Shown one piece after another: positions 1-11,340 of a stretch of 64,000 nt of DNA; position 1 is the first letter of the stretch; every line of letters begins with the position of its first letter. The DNA lies in the NCBI RefSeq assembly GCF_018873765.1, contig NC_057924.1:5208001-5272000 (forward strand), in the 5' to 3' direction. The notes beneath the pieces are model-generated. The model searched no databases and had not been told where the DNA came from. It saw only the letters and a program-made list of their open reading frames with translations. Both the position numbers and the translations under genes were made by a program. The DNA comes from Telopea speciosissima (Eukaryota; Streptophyta; Magnoliopsida; Proteales; Proteaceae).

Positions 1-543
1 CGGACGGAACGGAAAGAGATTTATAACGATAGAAGTCAAACGCGGAAACTTTCACCAATAGAATCCTCAGGATTGGGATCAAATCCCGTGTTCAGCATTT
101 TTTTGTTTTGAAAAATAGTAGGAATAAGATACCAACCAACAGGTTCAGATTACGTGAGTTACCGAGGGACCCACGAGTATATTAAACGTTGGGTTCCAAT
201 CCGTTTCCTTTAATGCAATCTACGGTCCGAATGCGATAATTTATTTTGACGGTTAAGGATGAAGCACTTTTGGCCTTTGATCGATCAACTAACTAACTAT
301 CCAAGCAATAAAAGAATTTTCTATTCTTAACCGAAAAACAAAAAAAGATTTTGTTTTGTTAATAGTGAACTTATATATTATAAATTACCATAACAAGATT
401 ACGTTCTTAAGTATTTTCTTTTCCACAGCATTCTTAAGATTACCAAGCAATAAAAGGTTTTTTTTTCTTCTTTTTTTATGTACGAATTTCTTTGTTTGTT
501 GATATCAAAATGGCGTATCATATATATATAGCTGTTCCCGTAT

Positions 544-1123
544 CAGGGTGTCAAACCGTTGGTTGTTCCGGTCTGGTTTGGTACAATTAGTTTTTCATAT
601 ACTGCTTTGATTCAATTTTGGGTTCAGAATAAACTTGGTCTATAAGAAACCAAACCGATAGCTATTGGTTCAACCGTTTCTTAATGGTCTCATATTAGTC
701 TGTTCTCAACTTTTCATATAAAAAAGAAAAAATGTAAAGAAATATTAAATCTTAGTGAAGGAAAATGGTACCTGGTCGTATGCAGTGCATGAACCTTAAT
801 CCCAGACACAGGATTGTGCAAAATGGTCGTCGCACACCTGGGAATTTTCAACTTTTCATGAAGACACAACGGTCATTTCGCATGTCCCTGTGTTTAGACA
901 CACGGACTAATGGACTACACACCGCACGTGATCAGGTAGCGTTTTTTCTTCTTAAATTTTATTAGTTTTTCGATTTAAATTCAAACGATCGATCTTGTAA
1001 GTTTTGATCTTTGAACGATTTATGAAAATCAAAATCAATACCAAATCAATAAGGAGTTTGATTGACTGGTTCAATCGGATCTAATCGATTCAATTGGTCT
1101 GTTCTCATTTTTTAATACCCCTA
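544..1123. repeat. Degenerate TIR element, hAT-like 'gggtgtcaa' type
   Basis: The left end reads CAGGGTGTCAAACCG and is followed by the GGTTCGGTTT-like low-complexity text that many plant non-autonomous elements carry. The right side (about 1040-1123) has the complementary character and ends TTAATACCCCT, so short inverted ends bracket about 580 bp. A fold-back element (766-943) sits inside. No transposase is seen. The family assignment is by resemblance only. Confidence 0.35.
766..943. repeat. Fold-back (hairpin) element FB-1
   Basis: The left arm (TACCTGGTCGTATGCAGTG) pairs with the right arm read in reverse (TACCTGATCACGTGCGGTG). An inner pair follows: CACAGGATTGTGCAAAATGG with CACAGGGACATGCGAAATGA. 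The centre contains the AAAATGGTCG / CGGTCATTTCGC pair seen in other fold-backs of this window. There is no coding sense; the 66-aa reading frame over it is incidental. Confidence 0.65.
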
Positions 1124-3138
1124 TTCTCTTATTTTTCAATCCCTAGCCTCAACTGTCTCCCTCGAGCCTCCACCAAGCGTACCTTTAATCTCTTTGAATC
1201 TGATCTCAAAGTTAGCATAAAAAAAGATACAACACTTTGCTAACCTTATGTGAGACTCATGAGCTTTACGGTCCAATCAAGTTTTAGGGAAAAATAATTT
1301 GTTTCCCCTTAATCCTCTTAATCTCTTATTTTAGTGGTCTGGACTGACACATATAATGTGAGAGGTTATTAAAGACCTAGCATTCGCCCACCTTGTCTTA
1401 ATCAATGAATTTGTTGTCAAAAGCTAATGCAAAGATCCAAAGTTATCTTGTTTTTTTGGGTGTATATAAATATCAAACACAACTACTTTAAGTAATCAAA
1501 TCATTTCTAGTTGGGATTTTGCTAGTCCATGCCTCCATGGTCATTACATTGGGGAGCATCTCACAATCCAAATTCGAATTCAAGCAATAGTATGGGTTGA
1601 TCAACTCTAACAATTGATAAATTAATTGGTATGAAATTAGTGCAGTAAAACCTAGTCCCCCTCTAAGGTTACGAGTTCAAGACCTTTTATTCCTCATCTA
1701 GTCCAGATCCCCCACCATTAAAAAAAAAAGAAAAAAAAACACAAACAATTGACATAAAATAGAAAAAAAAATTGAAAAACCAAAAAAACAAAAAAACAGA
1801 GAATTCATTGGTCAGTGATTAATATATACTAATTTTCAATGTATACAATTAATGACCTAGGTGGCCACAGCCTTTTATTCTATATTTCTATTGATCCTCA
1901 AAAATAACTAAAACTCAAGGCATTAAGCCTCGACCCACACACATAATTGGAATGGGTATATTGAGTTTTTACCCAAAAAAAAGAAAAAAAAGAATGGGTA
2001 TGAAGTCTATTTAAGGATCAAGTTTTCCTTAAGTCACGGTGAAGAAGAATCCTTTGATTGCGACCTTTGGATGGACAAGAGATGGTATTTTACAACAATT
2101 GGAGTATGTTCGACCATTCGTATATTTTGGGGGGGGGTGTTTTAGGACCCTAGGATGGTGGCTAAAACAACGATACCACTCTCTTTTTTAGGGATCTAAA
2201 TCCAGTTTAAAAAAATGGAACATGCTTAGTATAAACAAGCATTGGTTACACAGTTTTTCAATTATAAATCAGGAAAAACCTTTGGTTCGACTTCCGTATA
2301 ATAAGGGATGAGGTATTTTGGATAATCAAAATATGATGTTTACGACAGTCTCATATTAGCGTCATAATGATGTTTTGTAGTTTCTATGTTGTCATTTGTC
2401 TTTTTAATACCACATAAAAAGCGATAACTCCTTATAATCAAGCATAGTTACCTCAAGATTAACTGCTAAAAATTATGAGTACATCTGAATTCATTTGGAT
2501 CTAACCCTCTTTTGTATAATTAGGGAACTTCATTAAGAGAGATAGGAAAAGAAAGAGAGAAAATCCAGGATATCCAATAAATATACTTAAAAGCTAAACA
2601 AACCAATTGCAGACAAAGAACAGAATAAACTATTTGCTAATGATTAAAAAATCTAATAAAACAGTTAGGTTAGTAGGGTGCCTAATTAACTACCTCTAGA
2701 CATCCCTAATACCATAAATATATCATAAACATAAGATTTGCTGGAAACAAATCAAATTCATACACTTAACCTCGCTGCTCACGACCAAAGGCACTAAAAA
2801 CAAATGGAGCCCTCAGGAAAGACAAATAAATAAATAAATAAATAAAAGAGATGGGAGTTGAGCATTTCTGATGGGTTGGGTTAGTTCTCCAACTCTTCGT
2901 CATTGGATTCTAGCTAAGATGATTAATTCCACATGAATCTATTTATGTAATCCAAAAAGAGTCTAAGCCTTTCTTCTAATAGATTTGATTTATTTAGGTT
3001 TAAATAAGACTTAGAAGTATCATTCTAAAATTTTATTATATTAGACTCATTTGATTCTTAAAACAAATAAAATATATGATGTAGTTCAAAAATGTGAACC
3101 AATTGTTGAACTCTTCTAAGAACTATAGAAGGTTTGGC
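1124..3138. other. Intergenic, AT-rich; possible SINE and a simple repeat
   Basis: No gene is seen. Around 1611-1735 there is a possible tRNA-derived SINE: TTAGTGCAG (box-A-like), GGTTACGAGTTCAAGACC (box-B-like), then an A-rich tail. An AAAT tetranucleotide run lies at about 2823-2848. The rest is unremarkable AT-rich DNA with homopolymers. Confidence 0.4.
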
Positions 3139-3317
3139 GAATCGTTATCTCCTCCAATCCGCAGCCCCCTTTCAATTGCTCCAATTCCTCATATGGGGGC
3201 AGAAATGACCATCCTATCCCCTACCTGAAAACACTGCCCAAGGTGGGGTCCGTTCCCCCCATTAGAGGAATTGGAGTAATTGAAAGGTGCCCGCGAATTG
3301 GAGATGATAATTATTCA
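3139..3317. repeat. Fold-back element FB-2, 9-bp target duplication
   Basis: It starts GAATCGTTATCTCC and ends GATGATAATTATTCA. Flanking 9-mers are AGGTTTGGC (3130-3138) and AGGTTTAGC (3318-3326), a one-mismatch target duplication. The arms repeat CTCCAATTCCTC / GAGGAATTGGAG, and the core has GAAATGACCATCCTATCCC. Ends and core match FB at 12185 closely, although the middle of the stem differs. Confidence 0.8.
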
Positions 3318-3887
3318 AGGTTTAGCTTCCAAGATGACTGATTCCACATGATTCTTTTTATGTAATCCAAAAAATAAGCTAGGCCTTTCTTCTAATAGAT
3401 TTGATTATTTAGGTATAAATAATACTTGGAAGTGTCTATGTTAGACTGAATTGACTCCGTAAAACTGACAAAATATGTGATGCAGTCTAGAAACGTAATC
3501 CAAATTTTTTCATGAACGATAAAAAAAATAGATAGGCTTGATCGATGTCACAGAAACTCTTCTAGGTTCTGGGGCGAAGCTCTTCAAGGCTTAGAAATGA
3601 TTAAAATTCTTCAAGGTATTAGAAAAGAGAAACTTCAAATTCAATTCATTAAATTTATTGCTCTAATGGTTTTGGCGCTATCTATTCAAAGAGAAAGAAA
3701 ACCTTAAAAGATCTCAACTATCCATTTAATTAAGTTCTCAATTTTACAGTTAAGCAGAAAAGCAATAATAAACTAACAGAGAAGTGTTCCCTGTGGGGGA
3801 GCGTGGCCTCTACATGTGAATGAGGTCATTGAATCAAACACATGGAGGGTACAGTAGCATCCTCTCTCTCTTAAATTAAATATATTT
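3318..3887. other. Intergenic with an internally duplicated tract
   Basis: The stretch at about 3325-3450 (TTCCACATGATTC..., CTTTCTTCTAATAGATTTGA) repeats about 2925-3080 in the same orientation with substitutions. It is therefore an old direct duplication flanking FB-2. No gene is recognised. Confidence 0.45.
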
Positions 3888-4046
3888 TTTGGAGAAAGAA
3901 CACCCGGTTGCGCCAGACATGCCACCCTTGTGTTAGGGAAATGATCGTCGCACCCCTGGTCATTTCCAGGGTTCCAGGGGATGCGGCGGTCATTTTGCAT
4001 GCCCCTGTTCTAAAGCGTGACCAGATGACGCTCTCTTTCTCTCTAA
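3888..4046. repeat. Fold-back element FB-3
   Basis: The left arm (GAAAGAACACC...GGGAAATGATCGTCGC) pairs with the reverse of the right arm (GAAAGAGAGCGTC...CAAAATGACCGCCGC), with CACCCCTGG / CCAGGGTTCC near the tip. The core again carries the AAATGATCG / GGTCATTTTGC pair. The open frames on both strands across it arise from the palindrome. Confidence 0.6.
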
Positions 4047-4289
4047 TTTTTTTAACCTGGGAAAAAGAGTGCTACCATAACTATGTACAGATCCCTTTAC
4101 ACCCTTCTTGTAGAATAAACCATGGGGCCCAGACTTACATTCTCTCCTATATTTACCATGTGGGCTTCATATGGTTGATACTATTTTTCAACCCGGCCCC
4201 TAATTGGTGTAGTATGCAAATTCTTTCTTATACTTACTACCCTTGTAGGAAACCCTCCCCATTCCAACAATAAGTGGTTTTTTATTTTA

Positions 4290-4425
4290 GGATGCTAGCA
4301 TTCTGTGTCTATCTCTCTCCTTCTCACATGAAATGACATCGCTGCCCTCCAATGGGCGATTTCATTTTGCCACACCTCACTAGTGTGCTCCTCTATGCTA
4401 CTCGTTGAGAGAACCCCTTTCTTTA
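4290..4425. repeat. Fold-back-like element FB-4
   Basis: A shorter hairpin: CATGAAATGACATCGC faces GGCGATTTCATTTTGC across CTGCCCTCCAATG. The outer text (TCTATCTCTCTCCTTCTCAC) resembles the left arm of the tandem fold-backs at 36.3 kb. Boundaries are uncertain. Confidence 0.45.
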
Positions 4426-5874
4426 TTTTATTTTGAGATAGATAGTACCAGTTACTTGTAATGTTTTCAACATGTATGAGCTAGAATTTAATCATTTTAT
4501 GGGTATGAATTAAAGGAAGGGAGTTGATTGGCAGACGTGGTTGGATGAAACCTAATATGGGAGATGGTCACTTTAATGGGTAATGGGCTTCAGTTAAGCG
4601 CCTTAAAGTGTAAAGTGTAGAATGAGATTATTTACAATTGAGCCTTATTATGGAACGATTTAATTGCACTCTATTTCAGGGTTAGTCACTGCTCCAGTCT
4701 ATGTAAGGATAGCTATGCCCATTGATAGTGATCATCGACAACTTGTGCAGAGAACGGAGCAGACAAGACTGACAGGTGGAAGGGAGCAGACAAGACTGAT
4801 AGCGGGGCAAAAAAAGCATTAGAGGAGTTATTCGACAAACGTTATGGATCCGAGTATGATTCCTTGATCAAGTCATTTATTTTTATTGTTTGTGTTTGAC
4901 CCGTCGTATTGATCCTATGTAAAATTCTAACATTACTTGCATGGAATTATACGATGCTTCAAGAGATTAAGAACAATCTTCCATAACAAGATTATATATG
5001 CAACTCTTTATTGATGGTCTGATAAAGGACTGCTTACATTGAAAGTCTGTTTGATTTATGTAAACAAATCACCACCCGTTAGCGTGTTACGAGCTTGAAC
5101 AATCGTATACAATCTCTAGATAACTTGAAAGGTTTCTCCATATAAAACTCCACACCATAAATCCTTGAGAATAAATGAAATCCCATAGAGAACACGATAG
5201 TAACTTGGAGAGCAATATTGAGAGAGAGTAAATTCCAACCCAAGACGGGTCGCAGTTCCCACGCGGCTGCCCCATGTGGGCGCCAACCCGAACCGGGTCT
5301 AGGCCCAAGTTCGGTTAACAATTTGCATGTGAAACTTCAATGTCATAGATTAGCTAGGAAACAAAAAATGGTCTGTCTGCACTATAAGAAGAATTCAAAC
5401 TTTAAGATGCCATGATAGCAGCATGAAAAGTCAGAGCTCATAAGAAGGAATTTGTAATATTAAACTGTACCAGAATAGCTATAATTAATATCATGGCAGG
5501 TTGGGAGAATTTGATATTCACTTCCATTTTTGGTTAATCTGTTCTAATCCTTTCCTGATTTAACTCCATGTACAGTCCCATGATAAAGAACCCGCACAGC
5601 TTACTAATCAAAATTGTCTTTCTCTCCCACTATACATGGAGAAAGAAACATGGATCCTCTATCAACACAAACACAGATTGCTATGATAATGGCATCAAAT
5701 TCCATTAGAATGGACTAATTATCACTGCAACTGAACAATCAAGCTCTCATCTCTTCTAAAGGATTTCCCTTCCCTACTGGAGGTAATTTACAATGTTGTT
5801 GACATAAAATGTACAAGATTACTCTGCACAAGATATTGGTTGAAATTGATGTTATTGGTTATGTATTGACAAAA
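4426..5874. other. Intergenic, 3' flank of the gene at 5875
   Basis: No gene is recognised. A GC-richer patch at 5230-5320 is open on both strands but has no recognisable product. The last 300 bp before 5875 would include the 3' UTR of the minus-strand gene. Confidence 0.4.
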
Positions 5875-7167
5875 TCAGAAGAGCTTGCTGGCATACTCTT
5901 CGGTGGTCTCTTCGTATCTTCTGGAAGAAGAAGAAGAAGAAGATGCTAGATTCCTGAGCTCAGACAAGCTCCTTCCAAGTTGTAGAGCCACCTTCATTTC
6001 AAACAATTCTCCATTCTCTCTCTTCTCCACTTCCCTTTCCTTCAATGTAGACACAATTGTCTCCTCCATGAGTTTAAAGAAGCCAGCACTGCTCCTGTAC
6101 ATCTCAAACACCATCCCTACTTGCCCACCATGCTCCATTGTGTTCACTATGGTTGCCAGAGCTCCTGCAGTGACTCCTAAAATCACTGCCCATGAACCTT
6201 GATTTTGAGAAGCTGATCCCACAAGAGCAGACCCCACCGCCGCAAGCCCTGTGAGCAAAGGCCCAGAAATCGCTAAAGTCTTGTTAACCTTCAATACCAA
6301 CTTGCTCAACCTTACATACTCTGCCATGTCCTTCTTCTTCAGCACCTCAACTATTTGTTTCATTTCCTCTTCCAGCTTTGTATTCCATCCATTGCTTCCC
6401 ACACCGACTCCTTTCTGTCGCCGTTGTTGTGGCCACCACGTCGCAGGCTCGACGGTCCCTGGGAATTTGTCAAGCATTGTACCGAGCAAGGGAAGAGGGT
6501 AGGCCCTGTCGAGGGCTAAGATCTTGTCCATGGCATCCTTCACATCCTTTGCTGTGGGATTCCCAATTGCAAGAATTGTTTGGATTTCCCTATGGATCTG
6601 CTTGAACAATCTCGCTGCGTTTCGTTGTTCCTCAGCTAACTGAGAGGGCTGGATTTTGTTCATCACCACCAACATCCCTGTCGCTGCTGTATATAACAGT
6701 GTGGACGAGAGCTTGAGTGCTAGAAGAGGTTCTCCCGTTCCACAACTCGCAGCTGCAAGGCCCGTCATGGTTGCGGCGGTGAGGGTGATAGCATTAATGG
6801 ACGTGAGGAAGAGGTGATTCCAGTTGTTTCGCTGCTCTCCTACGTTGGTATGCATCTCTGCTCTGTCCGCCGCCGCTTCCATAACAGAGTAAAGCTCGGC
6901 GACCACCTTGGAATCGGATTTAAGCCCATCTTCCCCAATTATATCACTTGGTTTACTTTCTGTTTGGGTTTGGATTGTGGTTATGTTGGTGTATCCACTT
7001 CTCTTGTTCAATTCCTCCAATAATAAGTCTCTTGCCGGGAGCCTTGTTGTGAGCGTGAATCTACTTGGCCGGAGTTTCGGGGCCTGAAGCGTAGCTCCAA
7101 TCCTTCTTCCATATCGTGAAGAAGATGAAGAACATAAGAGACTTGAAGCTACCTGAAGTGTTGTCAT
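5875..7167 (-). CDS. At4g22030-like protein ('probable F-box' family), copy 1
   Basis: A complete intronless gene of 430 aa. The N-terminus is Ser/Arg-rich (LLCSSSSSRYGRRIGATLQ), plastid-transit-like. Then come a motif around residue 105 (EMHTNVGEQRNNWN), a hydrophobic stretch (LTAATMTGLAAASC), the family's most conserved block (MNKIQPSQLAEEQRNAARLF), DRAYPLPLLGTMLDKFPGTV followed by a Trp-Trp, a charged helical region, two more hydrophobic segments (ISGPLLTGLAAVGSALVGS; VTAGALATIVNTMEHGGQVG) and the invariant C-terminal ASKLF. I recognise the family from plant annotations that call it F-box, but no F-box motif is visible, so the name is probably misleading and the function unknown. It is the most diverged of the four copies here and lies 34 kb from the tandem trio in opposite orientation. 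The ATG lies about 150 bp downstream of a good TATA box. Confidence 0.85.
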   Translation of the reverse strand: MTTLQVASSLLCSSSSSRYGRRIGATLQAPKLRPSRFTLTTRLPARDLLLEELNKRSGYTNITTIQTQTESKPSDIIGEDGLKSDSKVVAELYSVMEAAADRAEMHTNVGEQRNNWNHLFLTSINAITLTAATMTGLAAASCGTGEPLLALKLSSTLLYTAATGMLVVMNKIQPSQLAEEQRNAARLFKQIHREIQTILAIGNPTAKDVKDAMDKILALDRAYPLPLLGTMLDKFPGTVEPATWWPQQRRQKGVGVGSNGWNTKLEEEMKQIVEVLKKKDMAEYVRLSKLVLKVNKTLAISGPLLTGLAAVGSALVGSASQNQGSWAVILGVTAGALATIVNTMEHGGQVGMVFEMYRSSAGFFKLMEETIVSTLKEREVEKRENGELFEMKVALQLGRSLSELRNLASSSSSSSRRYEETTEEYASKLF

Positions 7168-7310
7168 TTAAACAAATCTCTCGTATAAACCTATTGTACT
7201 CGTAAAGCTCTGATTTTTGTTGTTGTTACAGTTTTGGATTTGGGTTTGAATGGTTTTGAAGACTGGAGAATGAGAGGTTGAGAGAATATAGAGAATTGGA
7301 GTTGATAACC

Positions 7311-7322
7311 TCTATTTATAGA
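7311..7322 (-). promoter_or_regulatory. TATA box of the 5875-7167 gene
   Basis: Reads TCTATAAATAGAGG on the minus strand, about 145 bp upstream of the ATG at 7167. It is a strong plant TATA consensus at a normal distance for a short 5' UTR. Confidence 0.65.
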
Positions 7323-7325
7323 AGG

Positions 7326-8932
7326 ATATATCAGATTAGTATTGGAAAGGTTATAGAATTTGGACCTGGTTAAGAATTTGGACCTGGTTTAAGCTCTTTA
7401 CCATCAACGTGTGGACCGAGTAGTGAGTGGTGCTGAGCAATTAAGGGGTTAGACCTTCTGGGTTTGGACAACTTGGAATCTTTCAATGGTTTGATTCGTC
7501 GTTACTTGTTACCTTGGGCTTATCATAGGATTGTATATGGAATCTTTCAATGGTTTGACTTAGCATTCGAATCTTGACTTTCAACGGTTATAACTCAAAC
7601 CATTAATAGGATGTCGACGACTATTGAGAATTGGTATAAGCTTGGACTAGGGCATTTGTTAATCTTTTAAGGCCATACATAGGGATACATATGGGAGTAA
7701 CCTGTCACTTGGGTGGGTACTTGAACGGTACGTCAAAAGCTCTAGAGCTGACAGAATGCATTAAACCAAGTGACAGTTATATTCTCATATATGCATCCCT
7801 ATTGCCAGTGAAGATAATGATTCTTCAGATTCCATACCTTGATTGCAGCCACCCTTTGTGCATGAAGTTTTGGGTTACGATGGATAATTTTCATGCGTTT
7901 ACTAAATAATCCTGTTTTCGCATTGAGACTCTGCAAGCAGGATTCCAAGTAAAAAGGAAATTAATTTTAGGATTTGGTTAATTATAGATGCAGATCGAAT
8001 ATATGCTTTACGTAAAACCCAGAACTTTAAAAACGATATTTGATTTGTGATGCTTTCTTCAAAATAACCTTTGTAAACAGATTTGAGACATCAAAACTGT
8101 ATTCAATCAAGAAAAAGGAGTGGGAGTACTGGTGTACGTGGAAATTCTATGAAGGATGCATGAACTTGAATTATCCATTTAATTAATGATATCTAAACTC
8201 CAAACCTGCACAAGAACGACCTCTTAACCGATGAAGCAAAGTACCAGTAAATTTTCCCAAATTATGGATCCATATATGCTATAAAACGGTGACAAAGCAG
8301 TAACTTTTAATAAATTCAGGATTGTCAATCTCAATGTAAATCACTAATAAGGAAAAAAGATGGGATTGTTAATACATCGGTGTTTTCATGGAGTTATGTT
8401 TGGCGATGTAAATATATACATCCATTTCTTAATTTATAAACATGGGCAACAACAGATGGTATATATGTGGCGACAGCTTCCACATGAAACTCCCATGATT
8501 TGGAACGGAAATGTTTCATCCTAGCTCTTAGAAGATCCATCACCTTTTTTGCTAGAACAAAGAAGGAGACTCAACACAAGGTAATAAACTGTATAGGATC
8601 TTGAAATTCAGGATTGTCAATCTCAAGATTACATGCAATAACTGATGTATGTCAATTTCATCTTTCTGTTTACATTAATAAGTACATGACAGACACATTT
8701 GGACTCCTCATTTCACAATCTTGAAAAGTAATATATTGTAGTAATGTGTATGTCAAATTAAATCACCAAAGATAACAACCACCCGAACACCTCGAATTTG
8801 GGAAGAGCAGAGATTTCCAGAAAAAACTTCTCAGGAAATGAATCAATTATCAGATAATTTTGGATAAAAATGGGAAGAAATAGTAGGTAGAAATAAGAGA
8901 GTACACCACTAAATTCCATAGATCACACCCTG
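7326..8932. other. Intergenic, no gene seen
   Basis: AT-rich. Contains a short direct repeat (GGAATCTTTCAATGGTTTGA at about 7469 and 7540) and 'ATTCAGGATTGTCAATCTCAA' repeated at about 8316 and 8607. No protein family is recognised. Confidence 0.4.
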
Positions 8933-9036
8933 AGTTCACTTATAAAGACCTCTGTTGCTATAATCAAAGAGGTTCCAGTTTTCTGTGCCAAAATCCCATA
9001 TACCCTGTAAGGCTCCAAGCCCCAACTCAAGCCTAC
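8933..9036 (-). other. Candidate terminal exon downstream of the DnaJ-type gene
   Basis: On the minus strand a good acceptor (CTATCTTCCAG) is followed by a 34-codon open frame (VGLSWGLEPYRVYGI...) ending in TGA at 8933-8935. It reads like coding sequence and lies just downstream, on the same strand, of the broken zinc-finger gene. The phase does not join cleanly to the last recognised exon (9501), so the link is uncertain. It could be a 3' exon, part of a lost alternative transcript, or chance. Confidence 0.25.
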
Positions 9037-9500
9037 CTGGAAGATAGACCTCTATATTCTTATTGTTACACCGAAATAAGGTAAAAATGTTTAAAGTTAT
9101 GTCTCCCTACGCGCGACACCCTTGACCAACACTCAAGACGATTTCCCATCTTAATCTCATCAAATTGATGGGAAATGTGAGGGAATATCCATGAGCAAGC
9201 TAGCAGGGCCTATGTGCTTGACCTGAATCACAATCATGTATCTAAAGTTTTAAGTACTACCAGAAAAGAATATATCCAATTTTTTTAAACTATTACACTT
9301 CTCTAAGTTTTCTTTTGCTTTCTTTGCTCTTCTTATCTCTTTAAGCCCAACTGAGAGAGTACATGCGAGACCAAAATGAAACACATAAAAATAGGAAGCA
9401 TGCATACAGTAGGCGTTAAAGAGTAACGAATAAACTTATAAACCTCATTTCGGCAAACAGACTATAAAAAATGAAAAAAGAAAGCATGTTGAACATTTAC

Positions 9501-10991
9501 TTAGAGCGAGCTTTCTCCCATGGCTGCTCGCTCGTCAATTGACTCTTCCCATATTACACATTCTCCAAAGCACTTTTGATAAGTCATTATTCCCTGTTAC
9601 CATTGAGGCAAAGTAAGTAAATATATGCAAGTCAAACATAACTTCACTAACTTGTACCCTAGTTCAAAATGTAAGCTAAAATTTATGCTGTTTTAGGCAA
9701 GTCCCTGCACAAAAATACCTTTCCATTACACTCTGAACAATCTAATCTAGATATCTTTCTATTCCACATTCTGTACATATATGGTGTATAGCCCCTGCCC
9801 CTACAACTTGGGCATGGTAACTCTCTGATATATTGGCCATTGGGACCAAACCAGGACCTTGGCTTGTGTGCTTCAGCAGCAACATATATTCCTGAACAAT
9901 GACATTGGATGGAGTTACTTTTTAAAGATATACATATGCCATCCTAAATAGAGAAAGAAGGTGATCGATTTGAAAGTAAATTTACAACAGCTAATGCAAA
10001 GATAACATAGACTTAGGGGTTATGTTCGTTTCGAGGACTTGGCTCGATCTTACCCTTCAACAGCAACCTGAAACACACAAGACACACACACACACACACA
10101 CACCCAGCCAAAACCCAAGGGGCTGCACTTTTTTCTGGCATACCAACATTTGGCATTTCAACATGAATTAATAACTGAATGTCCTCTGGGAATCCTCTTA
10201 GAAATTAAAACAGCTTGCAAGAGGGTTGATCGCAGTATCATTCATATTATTAAATACAAGGCAGTTGAAACGGATGTCTCAAAAATGTAAAAACCTGTCG
10301 CTCGAACTATAAGAACCTAGAAGAGCAGTGAATAAGTTACAAATTAGCCAGTGCCGGAAGCTTTTCAACAATTGCCAAGCCCCGATTTGAAATGTTGCAG
10401 TCTATCTATTGGCGAATTCACCCCAGTGACAACTATAAATTGATAAATCCTATCTAATTTTAGTACTGAAAAATACTGTATGTGTAAGGGCAAGCACCGC
10501 AATTTGTCCATGTAAATGAATAAAACTGAAACCTTGGCTGCGGACCCACTTCGAGTCCAAAAATCTCTTCGGAAGGATCATAATCAAGCTGTCAATCATG
10601 TAAATTAGAGAAAAAAAAAAATGTCATTCGGATTTATTTTTTTTTCGTTCGCAGATTCAAGAAGACGCACGAAAATGACAATAAATATACTCGATAACAC
10701 TTCACATTCAAACGCAAACAACACGAACACGCATCAAACGACATACCAATAGAAGAATTAGTCGAGTAAAGCCAATGAATAACGTATAAGAATTATGGAA
10801 TTCCAATAGATAACAAGAGAACATGCCTGGGCTTGTTTCGGCACTGAGACTGAATCATCGTTTATGGAAGAAGAATTTACACAAGAAACGAATCCAATCT
10901 TCCGAGTGGAACGGAGAAAAATCCATAGGTTGCCGTTTCTTCGTCTCCACTGAGGAACCAAAAGCCGAAGCGATGGAGTGAGAGAGAACAT
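9501..10991 (-). pseudogene. Plastid-type DnaJ zinc-finger (CxxCxGxG) protein gene, probably broken
   Basis: Four exons join in phase: 10991-10827 (ATG, 55 codons, transit-like, starts MFSLTPSLRLL), 10588-10533 (LDYDPSEEIFGLEV), a 14-nt micro-exon 10067-10054, 9891-9719 (PRSWFGPNGQYIRELPCPSC) and 9593-9501. The first intron would use a GC donor (CAG|GCATGT). The product resembles plant chloroplast proteins with a DnaJ Cys-rich zinc-finger, which typically assist thylakoid complex assembly. Damage is visible. At 9777-9780 an ATAT insertion and at about 9750 an AT insertion put the second CxxC motif out of frame before the frame recovers. In the next exon the expected first Cys of MTxxxC is Tyr (TAT). 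A 4-bp CGAG duplication at about 9530 shifts the frame, so the exon ends in TAA. No convincing remainder of the gene follows. It stands head-to-head with a broken WHIRLY gene. Could alternatively be a sequencing-error-rich functional gene; transcript data would decide. Confidence 0.7.
10060..10110. repeat. CA dinucleotide microsatellite
   Basis: An (AC)n run of about 11 units at 10081-10104, immediately upstream (minus strand) of the 14-nt micro-exon's acceptor, which reads TTGTGTGTTTCAG. Confidence 0.7.
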
Positions 10992-11340
10992 TTTAAGAAA
11001 ATCCACATATGAAAGCGGGAAATCGAGCAGTTCCACAGAACGAATGAAATCCAAAGCAAGTACGTACTGCAGGCATATCAAAGCTCCTCTCCAGTCATTG
11101 GACAGGGCCAGTAAATGAAAGCACAGAGGGGAGGTAGGGATTCCGGGAGGTAAGAGTGTGGAGGACCTGAAGGTGGGAGTGGGCGTGAGGTCCACTGGAG
11201 TGTAAACGTGTAAGATTTTCCCTCTTGGAAAATGTTGCTTATGGTCCCACCGCAGACCTGACTGAGTCACCGACCTCCTGAGTCCGATTCTGAAGGAGTG
11301 CCTGAGAAGATAGAAAAAGAAGACGAAAGATGAACCTCTC
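10992..11340. promoter_or_regulatory. Shared intergenic promoter between two divergent plastid-type genes
   Basis: Only 349 bp separate the ATG of the minus-strand zinc-finger gene (10991) from the ATG of the plus-strand WHIRLY gene (11341). This is a GC-richer, pyrimidine-tract region without TE sequence, as expected of a compact bidirectional promoter. No strong TATA box is evident on either strand. The open frame running through it on the minus strand is non-coding shadow and 5' UTR. Confidence 0.5.

Noticed and set aside
765-965. Open frame of 66 codons on the plus strand
   Set aside because: It lies wholly on a palindromic element and has no recognisable product; the frame is a by-product of the hairpin.
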